Origin: Myroides sp. 1354 | GTDB lineage: Bacteria > Bacteroidota > Bacteroidia > Flavobacteriales > Flavobacteriaceae | Length of the DNA: 64,000 nucleotides | Assembly (NCBI RefSeq): GCF_030324495.1 | Contig: NZ_JACAGN010000007.1 | Span: forward strand, 62,001-126,000 | Direction of reading: 5' to 3' | Part shown: piece after piece, positions 16,710 through 25,873 of the stretch | How the letters are laid out: each line of letters begins with the position of its first letter | Numbering within the stretch: the stretch's first letter is position 1 | Translations under genes and position numbers: made by a program | Notes under the pieces: generated by a model | What the model saw: the letters and a program-made list of their open reading frames with translations, nothing else | Told to the model about the DNA's origin: nothing | The model's database searches: none

Positions 16710-17837
16710 TTATGAAAACATTTCTTTGACTTTTTCGAAAAAAGATTTATCTCCTTTACCTGGAGATGGTTTGAAGTTGGTATCTTCTTCCATTTTTTCG
16801 AAAAATTCTTTTTGTTCTTTTGTCAGTTTCTTAGGTGTCCATACATTAATATGAACAAGTAAATCACCACTGCCATAACTATTTAAGTGCGGTAAACCTT
16901 TTCCTCTCAAACGGAGAATTTTACCCGATTGAATTCCCTCTTCTAATTTGATACGCACATTTCCTGTTACGGTATAAATTTCTTTATTTCCTCCTAAGGC
17001 AGCTTCAGAAAAGCTAATATAAAGGTCATAATGTAGGTTGTCTCCCTCTCTTTTTAACGTATCGTGTTCTAATTCTTCTACGACAACTAATAAATCACCC
17101 GGTACACTGTTGTTTCCTGGTGCCTCATTTCCTTTACCTGCAACTTTCAATTGCATGCCTTCTGCTACACCTGCGGGAATTTTGATTGATACGGTTTCTT
17201 CTTGTAGAATCATTCCTTCTGCATCCGATCCCGTTGGTTTTTGATCGATCATTTGTCCTGTTCCTTGACATGTATGACAAGGAGAAGCCGTTTGCATACG
17301 ACCAAATACCGTATTGGCAATCTTTGTCACTTGTCCTGTCCCATTACAAGTAGCACAAGTTTTATAGGTAACGCCAGCTGCTTTTATCTTGCGTTTTACT
17401 TTTACTTTCTTTTCAACGCCATTGGCAATATCTTCTAAAGTAAGTTTCACTTTAATTCGCAAACTCGTTCCCTTCGCTCTGCGTTGGCCTCCACCTCCGC
17501 CGAAACCGCCGAAGCCGCCAAATCCACCTCCGCCGAAAGCACTGCCGAAAATATCTCCAAACTGACTGAAGATATCATCCATATTCATATGACCTCCGCC
17601 AAATCCACCGCCACCTTCAAATGCGGCATGTCCATATTGATCGTAACGCGCTTTTTTGTCTGCGTCACTCAATACTTCATACGCCTCAGCAGCTTCTTTG
17701 AATTTTTCTTCTGCTTCTTTATCCCCTGGATTCTTATCTGGATGGAATTCAATTGCTTTTTTGCGGTATGCCTTCTTAATGGCAGCAGCATCTGCTCCTT
17801 TATCAATACCTAATATTTCGTAATAATCTTTCTTCAT
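16710..17837 (-). CDS. dnaJ: Chaperone DnaJ with a single zinc centre
   Basis: A 375-residue co-chaperone that stimulates DnaK. Residues 1-70 form the J domain with HPD at 32-34; 73-118 is the Gly/Phe-rich linker; the C-terminal part is the two substrate-binding barrels ending [19 protein letters not shown]. The central cysteine-rich region has only two of the usual four CxxCxGxG motifs: [10 protein letters not shown] (C161, C164) and [10 protein letters not shown] (C187, C190). In place of motif 1 the sequence reads AAGVTYK and in place of motif 4 GSDAEGMI, with no cysteines. Only the zinc centre made by motifs 2 and 3 can therefore form. It is 43 bp after grpE. Confidence 0.96.
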   Translation of the reverse strand: MKKDYYEILGIDKGADAAAIKKAYRKKAIEFHPDKNPGDKEAEEKFKEAAEAYEVLSDADKKARYDQYGHAAFEGGGGFGGGHMNMDDIFSQFGDIFGSAFGGGGFGGFGGFGGGGGQRRAKGTSLRIKVKLTLEDIANGVEKKVKVKRKIKAAGVTYKTCATCNGTGQVTKIANTVFGRMQTASPCHTCQGTGQMIDQKPTGSDAEGMILQEETVSIKIPAGVAEGMQLKVAGKGNEAPGNNSVPGDLLVVVEELEHDTLKREGDNLHYDLYISFSEAALGGNKEIYTVTGNVRIKLEEGIQSGKILRLRGKGLPHLNSYGSGDLLVHINVWTPKKLTKEQKEFFEKMEEDTNFKPSPGKGDKSFFEKVKEMFS

Positions 17838-17880
17838 TTGGATTCTGAGTTTCTATTAATAAATTGATCTCAATACAAGC

Positions 17881-18414
17881 TTATTGACCAATAACAACTT
17901 TTGGAAAACGAATAATCTTATCTCCCAATTTATATCCTTTTTCTACTACATCAACTACTTTTCCTTTTAGTTCATCACCTGCTGGAATTTGCGTAATAGC
18001 CTCTGATAAATCCGCATTGAACACATCTCCGCTCTGAATTACTACCTCTTCTAATCCTTTAGCCGCCAAAGTGTCTATTAATTTCGTTGAAATTAAACGC
18101 ACTCCCGTTAAATGATCACTCTCTCCTTGCTTTTCCAATTCTGATAAAGCTCGGTTGAAGTCATCTAAAATTGGTAGCATGGCTGACATAACTTCCTCAT
18201 TTGCCGTTTTAAACAATTCTAAACGCTCTTTAGAAGTACGGCGTTTGTAGTTTTCAAACTCAGCAAATAAACGCAAATACTTGTCTTTTTCCTCTGCAAT
18301 TTTAGCATTCAACGTATCTTCCACAGACTCTGAACCTACTGCCGCAGTTTCAGTTTCTTGCGTATTTTCTGTGTTTAAATCCACTTCTTCCTTATTTATA
18401 TCTTTATTTTCCAT
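17881..18414 (-). CDS. grpE: Nucleotide exchange factor GrpE
   Basis: A 177-residue exchange factor for DnaK. The first 45 residues are acidic and disordered (NKEEVDLNTENTQETETA), then a long coiled coil (about 40-90) carries LRLFAEFENYKRRTSKERLELFK, the dimerisation and stalk helix. The C-terminal beta domain holds ILDDFNRALSELEKQ, the VDVVEKGYKLGDKIIRFPKVVIG hallmark close to the end. Length and layout are typical. It forms a two-gene operon with dnaJ; dnaK is not in the window. Confidence 0.96.
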   Translation of the reverse strand: MENKDINKEEVDLNTENTQETETAAVGSESVEDTLNAKIAEEKDKYLRLFAEFENYKRRTSKERLELFKTANEEVMSAMLPILDDFNRALSELEKQGESDHLTGVRLISTKLIDTLAAKGLEEVVIQSGDVFNADLSEAITQIPAGDELKGKVVDVVEKGYKLGDKIIRFPKVVIGQ

Positions 18415-18505
18415 ACTGATAGCTTACAATTTATGTTGCTATCTTTTAATCAAATCCTTTGCCAACTGTGTATTTGTGTCATAATGGCAGATTTTTTTGC
18501 CAAGT

Positions 18506-18672
18506 TGTGCTTTGTGAAGTTTATCTCATTGGTTAATATTTTATTTTCGTATTCGATGAATCTACGCTACGCTACGATTTGTGCTTCGTGAGGTTTATCT
18601 CATTGGTTAATATTTTATTTTCGTATTCGATGAATCTACGCTACGCTACGATTTGTGCTTTGTGAGGTATCT
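18506..18672. repeat. 74-bp tandem repeat, 2.2 copies
   Basis: The unit starts TGTGCTTTGTGAAGTTTATC at 18506 and recurs at 18580 and, for about 19 bp, at 18654. The two complete copies differ at only a couple of positions near their start. Each has the short internal repeat CTACGCTACGCTACG. The units lie between grpE and the epimerase-like gene. No open frame crosses the unit in a convincing way. Confidence 0.85.
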
Positions 18673-18688
18673 CTCCTCTTTCAATCCA

Positions 18689-19594
18689 TCAACTTTTATA
18701 CAAATCAGTAAAAGCTTCTGATAAGGTTGGAAATTGAAACTGAAAATTCAGAGCGAGTAATTTACTACAACTAATGCGTTGCCCTTCTGTAACAAGCATC
18801 GCTTTTTCCCCTAAAACTAAGCGTAAAACGAAAGTAGGAACAGCAGGTAAAATCATGTTTTTCCCCACTGCTTGGCTCAGGTATTTTGTAAACTGTTTAT
18901 TGGTTTCTGGATGGGGTGCAACTGCATTAAATGCGCCTTGTAAACGGTGATTCATGACGAAAATAAAAATACTTATCAAATCAGATAAGTGAATCCAAGA
19001 ATAATACTGAGTTCCCCTACCTAATGGAGAGGCTAGATAATAGTTGGCCATCTGTTCAATATGTGGCAAAGCACCTCCTTGGCGAGATAACACTAAACCG
19101 ATGCGCAAAAAGGCAACGGGAATACCCAACTGTTCAAAACATCGATTTTCCCCTTCCCATTGTTGGACAACTTGTCCTAAAAAATTAGTGGCAGGGGTGT
19201 AATTTTCTTCGGTTTGAATAGCATCTACAGTATCGTATATACCCACTGCCGAAGCACAAATGATTTGCTTTACTTGATGCTTCTGCTCCCTTAACAGTTG
19301 ATATAAAGTTTGAGAAGCTTCTACTCTACTACTGACAATCTCTTGTTTCCCCATTTTTGACCAGGAACCATTAATGGAACTCCCAGCTAAGTGAATAATC
19401 GTCTCTACTCCGGTTAAACAATTGACGTCAATCTCGCGATTTTTTGGATTCCAATAAAAACCTTGGCATCCCTTTAAAGCATTTAATTTGTCTTGGGTTG
19501 TAGTCAAGAACACAACCTCATCTCCATTTTCTAGCAATTGTTTCAACAACTCCTTACCGACCAATCCTGTTGCTCCTGTAACTAAAACCCTCAT
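18689..19594 (-). CDS. TIGR01777 family NAD(P)-binding epimerase-like protein
   Basis: A 301-residue extended-SDR protein of the YfcH type. The dinucleotide-binding start reads VLVTGATGLVGKELL (residues 3-17), followed by VETIIHLAGSSING (about 65-78), and an SAVGIYD segment where the catalytic Tyr-xxx-Lys would lie in true epimerases. A DUF1731-type C-terminus follows (AVGKNMILPAVPTFVLRLVLGEKAMLVTEGQRISCSKL). The physiological substrate is not known; homologues relate to cell division in eukaryotic plastids or to SulA-like naming. It is 16 bp after the DUF4442 gene, so the pair is probably an operon. Confidence 0.88.
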   Translation of the reverse strand: MRVLVTGATGLVGKELLKQLLENGDEVVFLTTTQDKLNALKGCQGFYWNPKNREIDVNCLTGVETIIHLAGSSINGSWSKMGKQEIVSSRVEASQTLYQLLREQKHQVKQIICASAVGIYDTVDAIQTEENYTPATNFLGQVVQQWEGENRCFEQLGIPVAFLRIGLVLSRQGGALPHIEQMANYYLASPLGRGTQYYSWIHLSDLISIFIFVMNHRLQGAFNAVAPHPETNKQFTKYLSQAVGKNMILPAVPTFVLRLVLGEKAMLVTEGQRISCSKLLALNFQFQFPTLSEAFTDLYKS

Positions 19595-19610
19595 ATACTT
19601 TTATTTACTC

Positions 19611-20072
19611 TTATTTCTTTACTCGAACTTTAAGCGTCCATTCAAAATTAAATACAGAAACCTCATCTCCTTTTTCATCTACACCTACTGATTTCATCCA
19701 AATCGTAACCCCTTCCTTTGTTTCAATTGCTTTTCGCATGGCTTCATCCAACGGATAACCATCCACACAAGTAAAGGAGATTTTACCTGTCGCTTTTTTG
19801 ACAAAAACTGAATTATTTTGTGCCACTAACATGGAAATGGGCGCACCGCTTTCCTGAATTTTTTTCATGACCAAAGCCCCTGTAGATAACTCCGCAGCCA
19901 TAGCCTGTACTGCAAAATACATGGAGCGAAATGGATTTTGATTCACCCATTTATGGCGGACCGTTGTAATAGCGGTTGTATCCGAAATACTTCTTAATCG
20001 TACGCCTGTCCAATAAGCAGAAGGCAACTTAAAAAATAAAAACTTATTAATCGATGAAACTGAAAATTCCAT
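19611..20072 (-). CDS. DUF4442 protein (hotdog-fold thioesterase-like)
   Basis: A 153-residue protein with the single hotdog-like layout of DUF4442: an N-terminal helix INKFLFFKLPSAYWTGVRL, a turn HKWVNQNPFRSMYFAVQAMAAELSTG that corresponds to the central hotdog helix, and a C-terminal run of strands ending FEWTLKVRVKK. No cofactor motif and no signal peptide. Thioesterase activity is inferred from fold similarity. It lies directly upstream of the TIGR01777 gene on the same strand. Confidence 0.75.
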   Translation of the reverse strand: MEFSVSSINKFLFFKLPSAYWTGVRLRSISDTTAITTVRHKWVNQNPFRSMYFAVQAMAAELSTGALVMKKIQESGAPISMLVAQNNSVFVKKATGKISFTCVDGYPLDEAMRKAIETKEGVTIWMKSVGVDEKGDEVSVFNFEWTLKVRVKK

Positions 20073-20334
20073 AGTATGTCTATTTTAATTCCCCTAAATA
20101 TACAAAATTATACCGTTGATTGAAGCATCAACTAAAATATACCCCTCTACTTTCTCTTTCTAACTTCGATCAGATCATTCCTTTTCCCATGCTAAAAACA
20201 AACCCAAAAAACACACATAACACATTGTAAACAAACAAATTAACAAATAAAAAATTCATACTTCCCAAAAACAAAATTGTTAAATTAAAGTTAATAATCA
20301 GTACTTTGTAATACATAGTACATGCTTTTAGCTA

Positions 20335-20342
20335 TATCTTTG
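20335..20342 (+). promoter_or_regulatory. -7 box of the padR-pspC pair
   Basis: TATCTTTG lies 23 bp before the PadR gene start. A TTTG occurs at 20305-20308 but the 26-bp gap is longer than usual, so only the -7 box is claimed. Confidence 0.5.
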
Positions 20343-20364
20343 CATAAGATAAATCATTGAACCT

Positions 20365-20706
20365 ATGAATAGTGAAAATACAAAAGCTCAAATGCGCAAG
20401 GGTATCTTAGAGTTCTGTATTCTATCCATTCTAAAAGAACGCGATTATTATACCTCTGAAATACTAGAGGAATTGAAAAAAGTAAAACTTTTAGTGGTAG
20501 AAGGAACCGTATACCCTTTACTAACAAGACTCAAAAATGGGGATTTGTTAACCTATAGATGGGAAGAGTCCAACGCAGGCCCTCCGAGAAAGTACTATAA
20601 ATTAACTGAAAAAGGTGAATTGTTTTTAAACGAACTAACAGAAACATGGGAGGAATTAGCCCATGCTGTTCAAGAAATAACCACAAAAAATCAAGACAAT
20701 GAATAA
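20365..20706 (+). CDS. PadR family transcriptional regulator
   Basis: A 113-residue winged-helix repressor. It shows the PadR core KGILEFCILSILKERDYYTSEILEEL, then the recognition region EGTVYPLLTRLKNGDLLTYRWEES and the wing GPPRKYYKLTEKGELFLNELTETWEEL. There is no long C-terminal ligand domain, so it belongs to the short subfamily. Its stop overlaps the next gene's ATG, and the pair forms a unit in which the regulator may control expression of the PspC protein in cis. The inducer is unknown. Confidence 0.92.
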   Translation: MNSENTKAQMRKGILEFCILSILKERDYYTSEILEELKKVKLLVVEGTVYPLLTRLKNGDLLTYRWEESNAGPPRKYYKLTEKGELFLNELTETWEELAHAVQEITTKNQDNE

Positions 20707-22135
20707 GACATTAACAATAAATATCGGTGGTTTAGTTTTTCACATTGAAGAGCAGGCCTTCCAGCGCTTGGATCAATACATCAAGGCGATTCGCAGATCG
20801 ATTGCCATTGAAGAACAAGATGAAGTAGTTCAGGATATTGAATTGCGTATTGCAGAAATATTCAACTCTAAAATAACGGCAACAAAACAAGTAATTACTT
20901 CAGACGATGTGGATGAAGTGATTCAAATTATGGGACGTCCAGAGGATTATTCAATTGATGATGAAGCGACGTATCAGCACACGGAACAAACGTACTATAG
21001 AGAAAAGAAGTTGTTTCGAGATACGGACAATCGCATTTTAGGTGGGGTTTTGGCAGGTTTGGCACATTATTTCAAAATTGATACGATTTGGGTGCGTTTA
21101 ATTTTCATCTTTTTGGTTTTCTTCTATGGAACGGGCATCCTCTTGTATTTTGTTCTGTGGATTATCATTCCCAGTGCGAAAACAACCAGTGAGAAATTGG
21201 ATATGATGGGCGAGCCTGTCAACATCGAAACCATTGAACGAAAAATTAGAGAAGGAGTTGATTATACAACAAGTAAGATTAATTCTATTGACTATGATAA
21301 GTTCAAAGCACAAACACAAAGAGCGACCAACCAAGGGACGAAAGTCATTCGTTATATTTTAGGTATTGGTTTCATTATTGTGTCTGTCATTGGAATGTTG
21401 GTTAGCTTTTTTGTCAACTTGATGATTATTGTCAACACCAACTTCATGATTAACGAGTTTGACATTCCAAGTGAATTTATAGACCCTACGATTCCAAGAT
21501 GGATTCTTCATACTTGTATCAGTTTAATTACGTTCTTACCTTTCATCATCATGTTGCTGTTGGGATTAAAATTACTATACACCAATATGAAGTACATATG
21601 GATTACCGCTATTACCATATTCGTTTTGTGGATTGGTAGTTTAATTGGATTATCTGTCATGATGATTAATGGAGAAGCGAGTAATTTCATCAAAAAGGAA
21701 TACCGATATAATGTAACCTATTCTTCTGATGACAAAGACAGCACAGTTGATGATGCCTTTCTGTTTACGACGAGTAAAGATGCCGTTTTAGCATTAGAGG
21801 ATACTGTCCAAAACACAACCGATTTCATCAATAAAATAGAAATTGTCCCTTCTTATCAAGAGGAGATTTACGGTAAACTAGGTAATACAGGACATCAATA
21901 CAAAAATGTAATACAAACCAAAGAAGAGGATACAGCCTTTACTGTGGTAATTACCGAAGCGCAATTAAAGCTTGATCCTACTTTTACGTTATATTTACCT
22001 ATAGGAAAGAAGGTTCAGCTGAATGACAAGGTAAAACCTTATTTATTTCATGGTCTTCAATCCAGTATCAAACCAGGTACACATTGGTATGAGATGAGAG
22101 ATGATTTTAATTTACACTGCACAGATTGCAACTAA
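20699..22135 (+). CDS. PspC domain membrane protein
   Basis: A 478-residue protein. The N-terminal 95 residues are soluble and resemble a regulatory adaptor (FHIEEQAFQRLDQYIKAIRRSIAIEEQDEVVQDIELRIAEIF), then a PspC domain at about 98-165 has KKLFRDTDNRILGGVLAGLAHYFKI and the FYGTGILLYFVLWIIIPSA helix. Three or four more transmembrane helices follow (about 220-330), and the C-terminal 150 residues are an extracytoplasmic strand-rich domain. Such PadR-PspC pairs are common in Bacteroidota, in place of the enteric psp operon. It starts 8 bp before the padR stop. Confidence 0.9.
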   Translation: MNKTLTINIGGLVFHIEEQAFQRLDQYIKAIRRSIAIEEQDEVVQDIELRIAEIFNSKITATKQVITSDDVDEVIQIMGRPEDYSIDDEATYQHTEQTYYREKKLFRDTDNRILGGVLAGLAHYFKIDTIWVRLIFIFLVFFYGTGILLYFVLWIIIPSAKTTSEKLDMMGEPVNIETIERKIREGVDYTTSKINSIDYDKFKAQTQRATNQGTKVIRYILGIGFIIVSVIGMLVSFFVNLMIIVNTNFMINEFDIPSEFIDPTIPRWILHTCISLITFLPFIIMLLLGLKLLYTNMKYIWITAITIFVLWIGSLIGLSVMMINGEASNFIKKEYRYNVTYSSDDKDSTVDDAFLFTTSKDAVLALEDTVQNTTDFINKIEIVPSYQEEIYGKLGNTGHQYKNVIQTKEEDTAFTVVITEAQLKLDPTFTLYLPIGKKVQLNDKVKPYLFHGLQSSIKPGTHWYEMRDDFNLHCTDCN

Positions 22136-22137
22136 AA

Positions 22138-22170
22138 AAAGGGAGCCAAAAGGCTCCCTTTTATATTTTT
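22138..22170. terminator. Terminator between pspC and the OmpA lipoprotein gene
   Basis: AAAGGGAGCC (22138-22147) pairs with GGCTCCCTTT (22152-22161) with a 4-nt loop; T and A runs on either side allow it to act for both convergent genes. Confidence 0.8.
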
Positions 22171-22178
22171 AATATTGA

Positions 22179-22880
22179 TTACATCGTTGCAGCTTCGTTT
22201 TGTGCATCGATAATCATCTGTTCGTTTGCTTTAATTGCAAATTCTACACGGCGGTTTTTTGCTCTTCCTGCTTCAGTATCATTACTTGCAATTGGATCAG
22301 CAATTCCCATTCCTTCAGTAGCTAAACGCTTATTTGAAACTCCATTTTGCATCAAATACGTTTTCACTGCATTTGCGCGTTGTCTAGATAATTTCAAGTT
22401 GTATTCTTCTCTTCCTGTATTATCTGTATATCCGAAAATACTAATATTTGTATTTGGATTTTCTTTAAATACAACGATTAGTTTATCCAAGTTTTGTTTT
22501 GCTTTATCGGTCAAAGTAGCTTGGTTCAGGTTAAAGTTTACAGAGCTCTCACCTAAAGTCAATTTGATTCCCTCTCCTACGCGTTCTACTTGAGCACCAG
22601 GAACTGTTTGTTCAATTTGACGCGCTTGCTTGTCCATATTGTTTCCAATAACACCACCAGCAGCACCACCAATAACTCCTCCTAATACCGCTCCTAAAGC
22701 ACTATTTCCACCTTTTCCAATATTATTTCCTAATATTCCTCCGATGATAGCTCCTCCGGCAGCTCCAATTGTCGCTCCTTTTTGTGTATTATTCGCATTT
22801 TTGACAGAGTCACAGCTTGTCAGCGATAGAGAACCTACTAACATAGCTCCTGCTAATAGGGTCGTAGTTGTTTTTTTCAT
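22179..22880 (-). CDS. OmpA family lipoprotein with glycine zipper
   Basis: A 233-residue envelope lipoprotein. From the ATG at 22880 it has a clean leader MKKTTTTLLAGAMLVGSLSLTSC, lipidated cysteine near residue 23. A glycine-zipper region (about 37-85: AAGGAIIGGILGNNIG) is followed by an OmpA-like peptidoglycan-binding domain (about 125-220) with the NISIFGYTDNTGREEYNLKLSRQRA motif and an LIVVFK strand. It likely ties the outer membrane to the cell wall; YiaD is the enteric counterpart in pattern. The longer start at a TTG (22916) was not used because it precedes the Shine-Dalgarno-like AAGAAGGAA. Confidence 0.9.
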   Translation of the reverse strand: MKKTTTTLLAGAMLVGSLSLTSCDSVKNANNTQKGATIGAAGGAIIGGILGNNIGKGGNSALGAVLGGVIGGAAGGVIGNNMDKQARQIEQTVPGAQVERVGEGIKLTLGESSVNFNLNQATLTDKAKQNLDKLIVVFKENPNTNISIFGYTDNTGREEYNLKLSRQRANAVKTYLMQNGVSNKRLATEGMGIADPIASNDTEAGRAKNRRVEFAIKANEQMIIDAQNEAATM

Positions 22881-22902
22881 AATATTTCCTTCTTGTTGAT
22901 TC

Positions 22903-23361
22903 TTAATTCTTAACAAAGTGATATGTTACATCATATCCTTGTCCGTCTGCGTAAAAATAATCAATCAAATCAAAACTAGTAGCTGTTTGATTTTTAACCT
23001 TCATCTTATACCCTGTGGTTACATTTTTTGCTTTTAATCCTGCATCTACAAATTTGAATTCAAATTCGCCATTCGGATTAACAAACCACTTGAAATTACT
23101 TTCAAACATAGGACATGAACTTCCGCCCATTAAACTTACCACTCCCGTGTTATTGTTTGAAACAAATTTCCATTGACTTCCTTTAAAACAATGAGCATCA
23201 GCAATATTAAAAGAAGTTACTTTTACAAACTCCCCTCCGATATGAGAAACAGAAGTAAGTGTCCAATCTCCTTTGATTCCGTATTGCGACTGTCTATCCA
23301 TCGTCGGTTTACATGAGGCCAAGGCTAAGCCTACAAAACTTAATAAAACTAACTTTTTCAT
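22903..23361 (-). CDS. Lipocalin-like lipoprotein
   Basis: A 152-residue protein with a lipoprotein leader MKKLVLLSFVGLALASC (cysteine 17) and a mature domain with the early lipocalin signature GDWTLTSVSHIGG (G-x-W). A beta-barrel-like pattern of strands follows. Two other cysteines (CFKGSQW and SSCPMF) might form a disulfide. It lies 22 bp upstream of the OmpA-type gene on the same strand, so the two lipoproteins are likely co-expressed. The ligand is unknown. Confidence 0.75.
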   Translation of the reverse strand: MKKLVLLSFVGLALASCKPTMDRQSQYGIKGDWTLTSVSHIGGEFVKVTSFNIADAHCFKGSQWKFVSNNNTGVVSLMGGSSCPMFESNFKWFVNPNGEFEFKFVDAGLKAKNVTTGYKMKVKNQTATSFDLIDYFYADGQGYDVTYHFVKN

Positions 23362-23527
23362 AATAATTCTCCTATTTTTTACAATAATACAAACTTTCTA
23401 GGTATTAACGGATTTTACTGCCCAAAAAAGAATCAAATGACAAATTGACATCTCTCTTCAGCTTGGTATCTTTTTTGTCTATTTTGTTGTACATAAATTT
23501 ATTAAAAATAATAATACCAAAATAAAT

Positions 23528-25381
23528 ATGACATCTGGAAAAATTAATGTTACTGTAGAGAATATCTTTCCTCTGATTAAAAAGTTTTTATATAGTGATC
23601 ACGAGATATTCTTAAGAGAATTAGTTTCAAATGCAACTGATGCTACATTGAAGTTAAAACACCTAACGAGCATTGGTGAGGCGAATGTAGAATATGGCAA
23701 TCCTATTATTGAGGTTAAAATCGACAAAGACAACAAAAAACTTCACATTATCGATCAAGGAATTGGTATGACCAAGGAAGAAGTTGAGAAATACATCAAT
23801 CAGGTTGCCTTCTCTGGTGCGGAAGAATTCTTAGAGAAATACAAAGACAGCGCCAAAGACACGGGAATCATTGGTCATTTTGGATTGGGATTCTACTCTG
23901 CTTTTATGGTAGCTGACAAAGTAGAAATCATCACCAAATCGTTCAAAGACGCAGCTGCTGCTCATTGGACTTGTGATGGTAGTCCGGAGTATACCTTAGA
24001 AGAAGCGGACAAACAAGAAAGAGGAACAGAAATCATTTTGCACATTGCAGAAGATTCGCTAGACTTCTTAGAGGAGTATAAAATCCGCGAACTTTTAACG
24101 AAATACAATAAATTCATGCCGGTGCCCATCAAATTTGGAACCCATGAAGAAGGCGAAGGCGAGGATAAAGTAGAAGTGGATACCATCATCAACAACCCTA
24201 CTCCAGCTTGGACCAAGCAACCGGCAGACTTAACGGATGAAGACTACAAAAACTTCTACCGCGAGTTGTACCCGATGCAATTTGAAGAACCTTTGTTTCA
24301 CATTCACTTGAATGTTGACTATCCATTTAATTTAACGGGAATCTTATACTTCCCTAAATTGAGTGCGGATATGCAAATGCAAAAGGACAAAATTCAATTG
24401 TACCAAAACCAAGTATTCGTAACAGATAACGTAGAAGGAATTGTTCCTGACTTCTTAACGATGTTGAAAGGGGTGATTGATTCGCCAGATATTCCATTAA
24501 ACGTATCTCGTTCTTACTTACAAGCGGATGGTAACGTAAAGAAAATCTCAAACTACATCACGCGTAAAGTAGCGGATAAATTAAAATCTTTATTCAACGA
24601 GAATCGCGCTGATTTTGAAAGCAAGTGGAACGACATTAAAGTAGTGTTGGAATACGGTATGTTGTCTGAAGAAAAATTTGCAGAGAAAGCTGGTGCTTTT
24701 ATGCTATACCCAACAACAGACAATACCTATTACACCATAGAGGAATTAAAAGAAGCAACAAAGGATTTACAAACCGACAAAGACGGAAACCTTGTTGTTT
24801 TATACACGTCAAATAAAGATGCGCAACACAGCTATATCAGTGCGGCAAAAGAAAAAGGATACCAAGTAATTGTTCTTGATTCTCCTATTGTGTCACACTT
24901 GATTCAGAAATTAGAGAGCGAGAATGAAAAAATGACATTTGCTCGCGTAGATGCGGATCACATCAATAACTTAATTAAGAAAGAGGAAAACGCAATTTCT
25001 AAGTTATCAGAAGAAGAGCAAACGACATTGCAATCGTTCATTGAACAAGTGGTACCAAAAGAAAAATACACGGTAAAACTAGAATCAATGGACAGCCAAG
25101 ATGCTCCACTAATCTTGACTCAACCGGAATTCATGCGTCGTATGAAAGAGATGAGTCAGTCAGGAGGTGGTGGAATGTTCGGTATGGGTAATTTCCCAGA
25201 GATGTATAATTTAGTGGTGAACACCAACTCTGAATTTGCCTCTAAAATCTTAAACAACACCAATGAAGCAGAGCGTACAACTGCTTTCAGTCAAGCCTTA
25301 GATTTAGCGAAATTATCGCAAGGGTTGTTGAAAGGAGAAGAACTTACAGCTTTCGTGAAACGAAATTTTGAAAAACTGTAA
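23528..25381 (+). CDS. htpG: Chaperone HtpG (Hsp90)
   Basis: A 617-residue molecular chaperone. The N-terminal ATPase domain shows FLRELVSNATDATLKLKHL, the DQGIGMTKEEV loop, and GIIGHFGLGFYSAFMVADKVEI; the middle domain has the conserved PLNVSRSYLQADGNVKKI with its Arg for ATP; the C-terminal dimerisation domain ends SQGLLKGEELTAFVKRNF. A glycine-rich insertion (SGGGGMFGMGNF) lies near residue 545. Length and domain order are normal for bacteria. It is transcribed alone with a strong terminator behind it. Confidence 0.98.
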   Translation: MTSGKINVTVENIFPLIKKFLYSDHEIFLRELVSNATDATLKLKHLTSIGEANVEYGNPIIEVKIDKDNKKLHIIDQGIGMTKEEVEKYINQVAFSGAEEFLEKYKDSAKDTGIIGHFGLGFYSAFMVADKVEIITKSFKDAAAAHWTCDGSPEYTLEEADKQERGTEIILHIAEDSLDFLEEYKIRELLTKYNKFMPVPIKFGTHEEGEGEDKVEVDTIINNPTPAWTKQPADLTDEDYKNFYRELYPMQFEEPLFHIHLNVDYPFNLTGILYFPKLSADMQMQKDKIQLYQNQVFVTDNVEGIVPDFLTMLKGVIDSPDIPLNVSRSYLQADGNVKKISNYITRKVADKLKSLFNENRADFESKWNDIKVVLEYGMLSEEKFAEKAGAFMLYPTTDNTYYTIEELKEATKDLQTDKDGNLVVLYTSNKDAQHSYISAAKEKGYQVIVLDSPIVSHLIQKLESENEKMTFARVDADHINNLIKKEENAISKLSEEEQTTLQSFIEQVVPKEKYTVKLESMDSQDAPLILTQPEFMRRMKEMSQSGGGGMFGMGNFPEMYNLVVNTNSEFASKILNNTNEAERTTAFSQALDLAKLSQGLLKGEELTAFVKRNFEKL

Positions 25382-25418
25382 GTAGTTGATACCAACTATT
25401 TTTAAGTATACTTCATTA

Positions 25419-25448
25419 AAAACCCCGTCCAAAATTGGACGGGGTTTT
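25419..25448 (+). terminator. Terminator of htpG
   Basis: AAAACCCCGTCC (25419-25430) pairs with GGACGGGGTTTT (25437-25448) across a 6-nt loop. Confidence 0.85.
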
Positions 25449-25493
25449 AGTTTTCTAGGCTTTTTAAACAACCTTATTAATTTTATGAATCTT

Positions 25494-25850
25494 TTAAAGC
25501 TTTACACTCACTTTTGATAGAATTTCGATTGTTTCACAGTAAAAACCAATGCAGTCATTTTCATAATCCTCAATTTGGAAATGGATGTACTCCAAGCCAT
25601 TAGCTGAAACATCAAGGATATCAAACCCAAAAGCCGGTTGCAAGGTATCACCTTCGAAATTCAATTTGAACTGTGTACAATTTTTAAATTGTACTTCAAC
25701 CGCAACAAATGCCTCTTGTCTATTGGGCCATTCCTTTTCTTCTCTTTCTTGACACAAAAACGTAATGGTTGCGTCTTTTTGGGACCAGACAAGAGATTGA
25801 ATAAAAGCTACGGTTGTTGGTTGCCAATTGTTATTTTTAAATGTTATCAT
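25494..25850 (-). CDS. Hypothetical protein, small beta-rich
   Basis: A 118-residue soluble protein with no signal peptide, with alternating strands (DATITFLCQE, AFVAVEVQFKNC, KLNFEGDTLQP, GFDILDVSANG, YIHFQIEDYEN, IGFYCETIEILS). This compact all-beta layout resembles several small immunity families, but I cannot name one. It is convergent with htpG and isolated. A small reading frame ends 23 bp upstream on the same strand. Confidence 0.55.
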   Translation of the reverse strand: MITFKNNNWQPTTVAFIQSLVWSQKDATITFLCQEREEKEWPNRQEAFVAVEVQFKNCTQFKLNFEGDTLQPAFGFDILDVSANGLEYIHFQIEDYENDCIGFYCETIEILSKVSVKL

Positions 25851-25873
25851 TTTAAATGAACTTAAATCTATCT

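Noticed and set aside
16567..16854. Plus-strand ORF across the dnaJ end
   Set aside because: It runs through the dnaJ terminator and is antisense to the end of dnaJ.
18506..18672. CRISPR array
   Set aside because: Units are 74 bp without unique spacers between short repeats; this is a plain tandem repeat.
22126..22593. Plus-strand ORF over the OmpA-type gene
   Set aside because: Antisense shadow of a well-supported lipoprotein gene.
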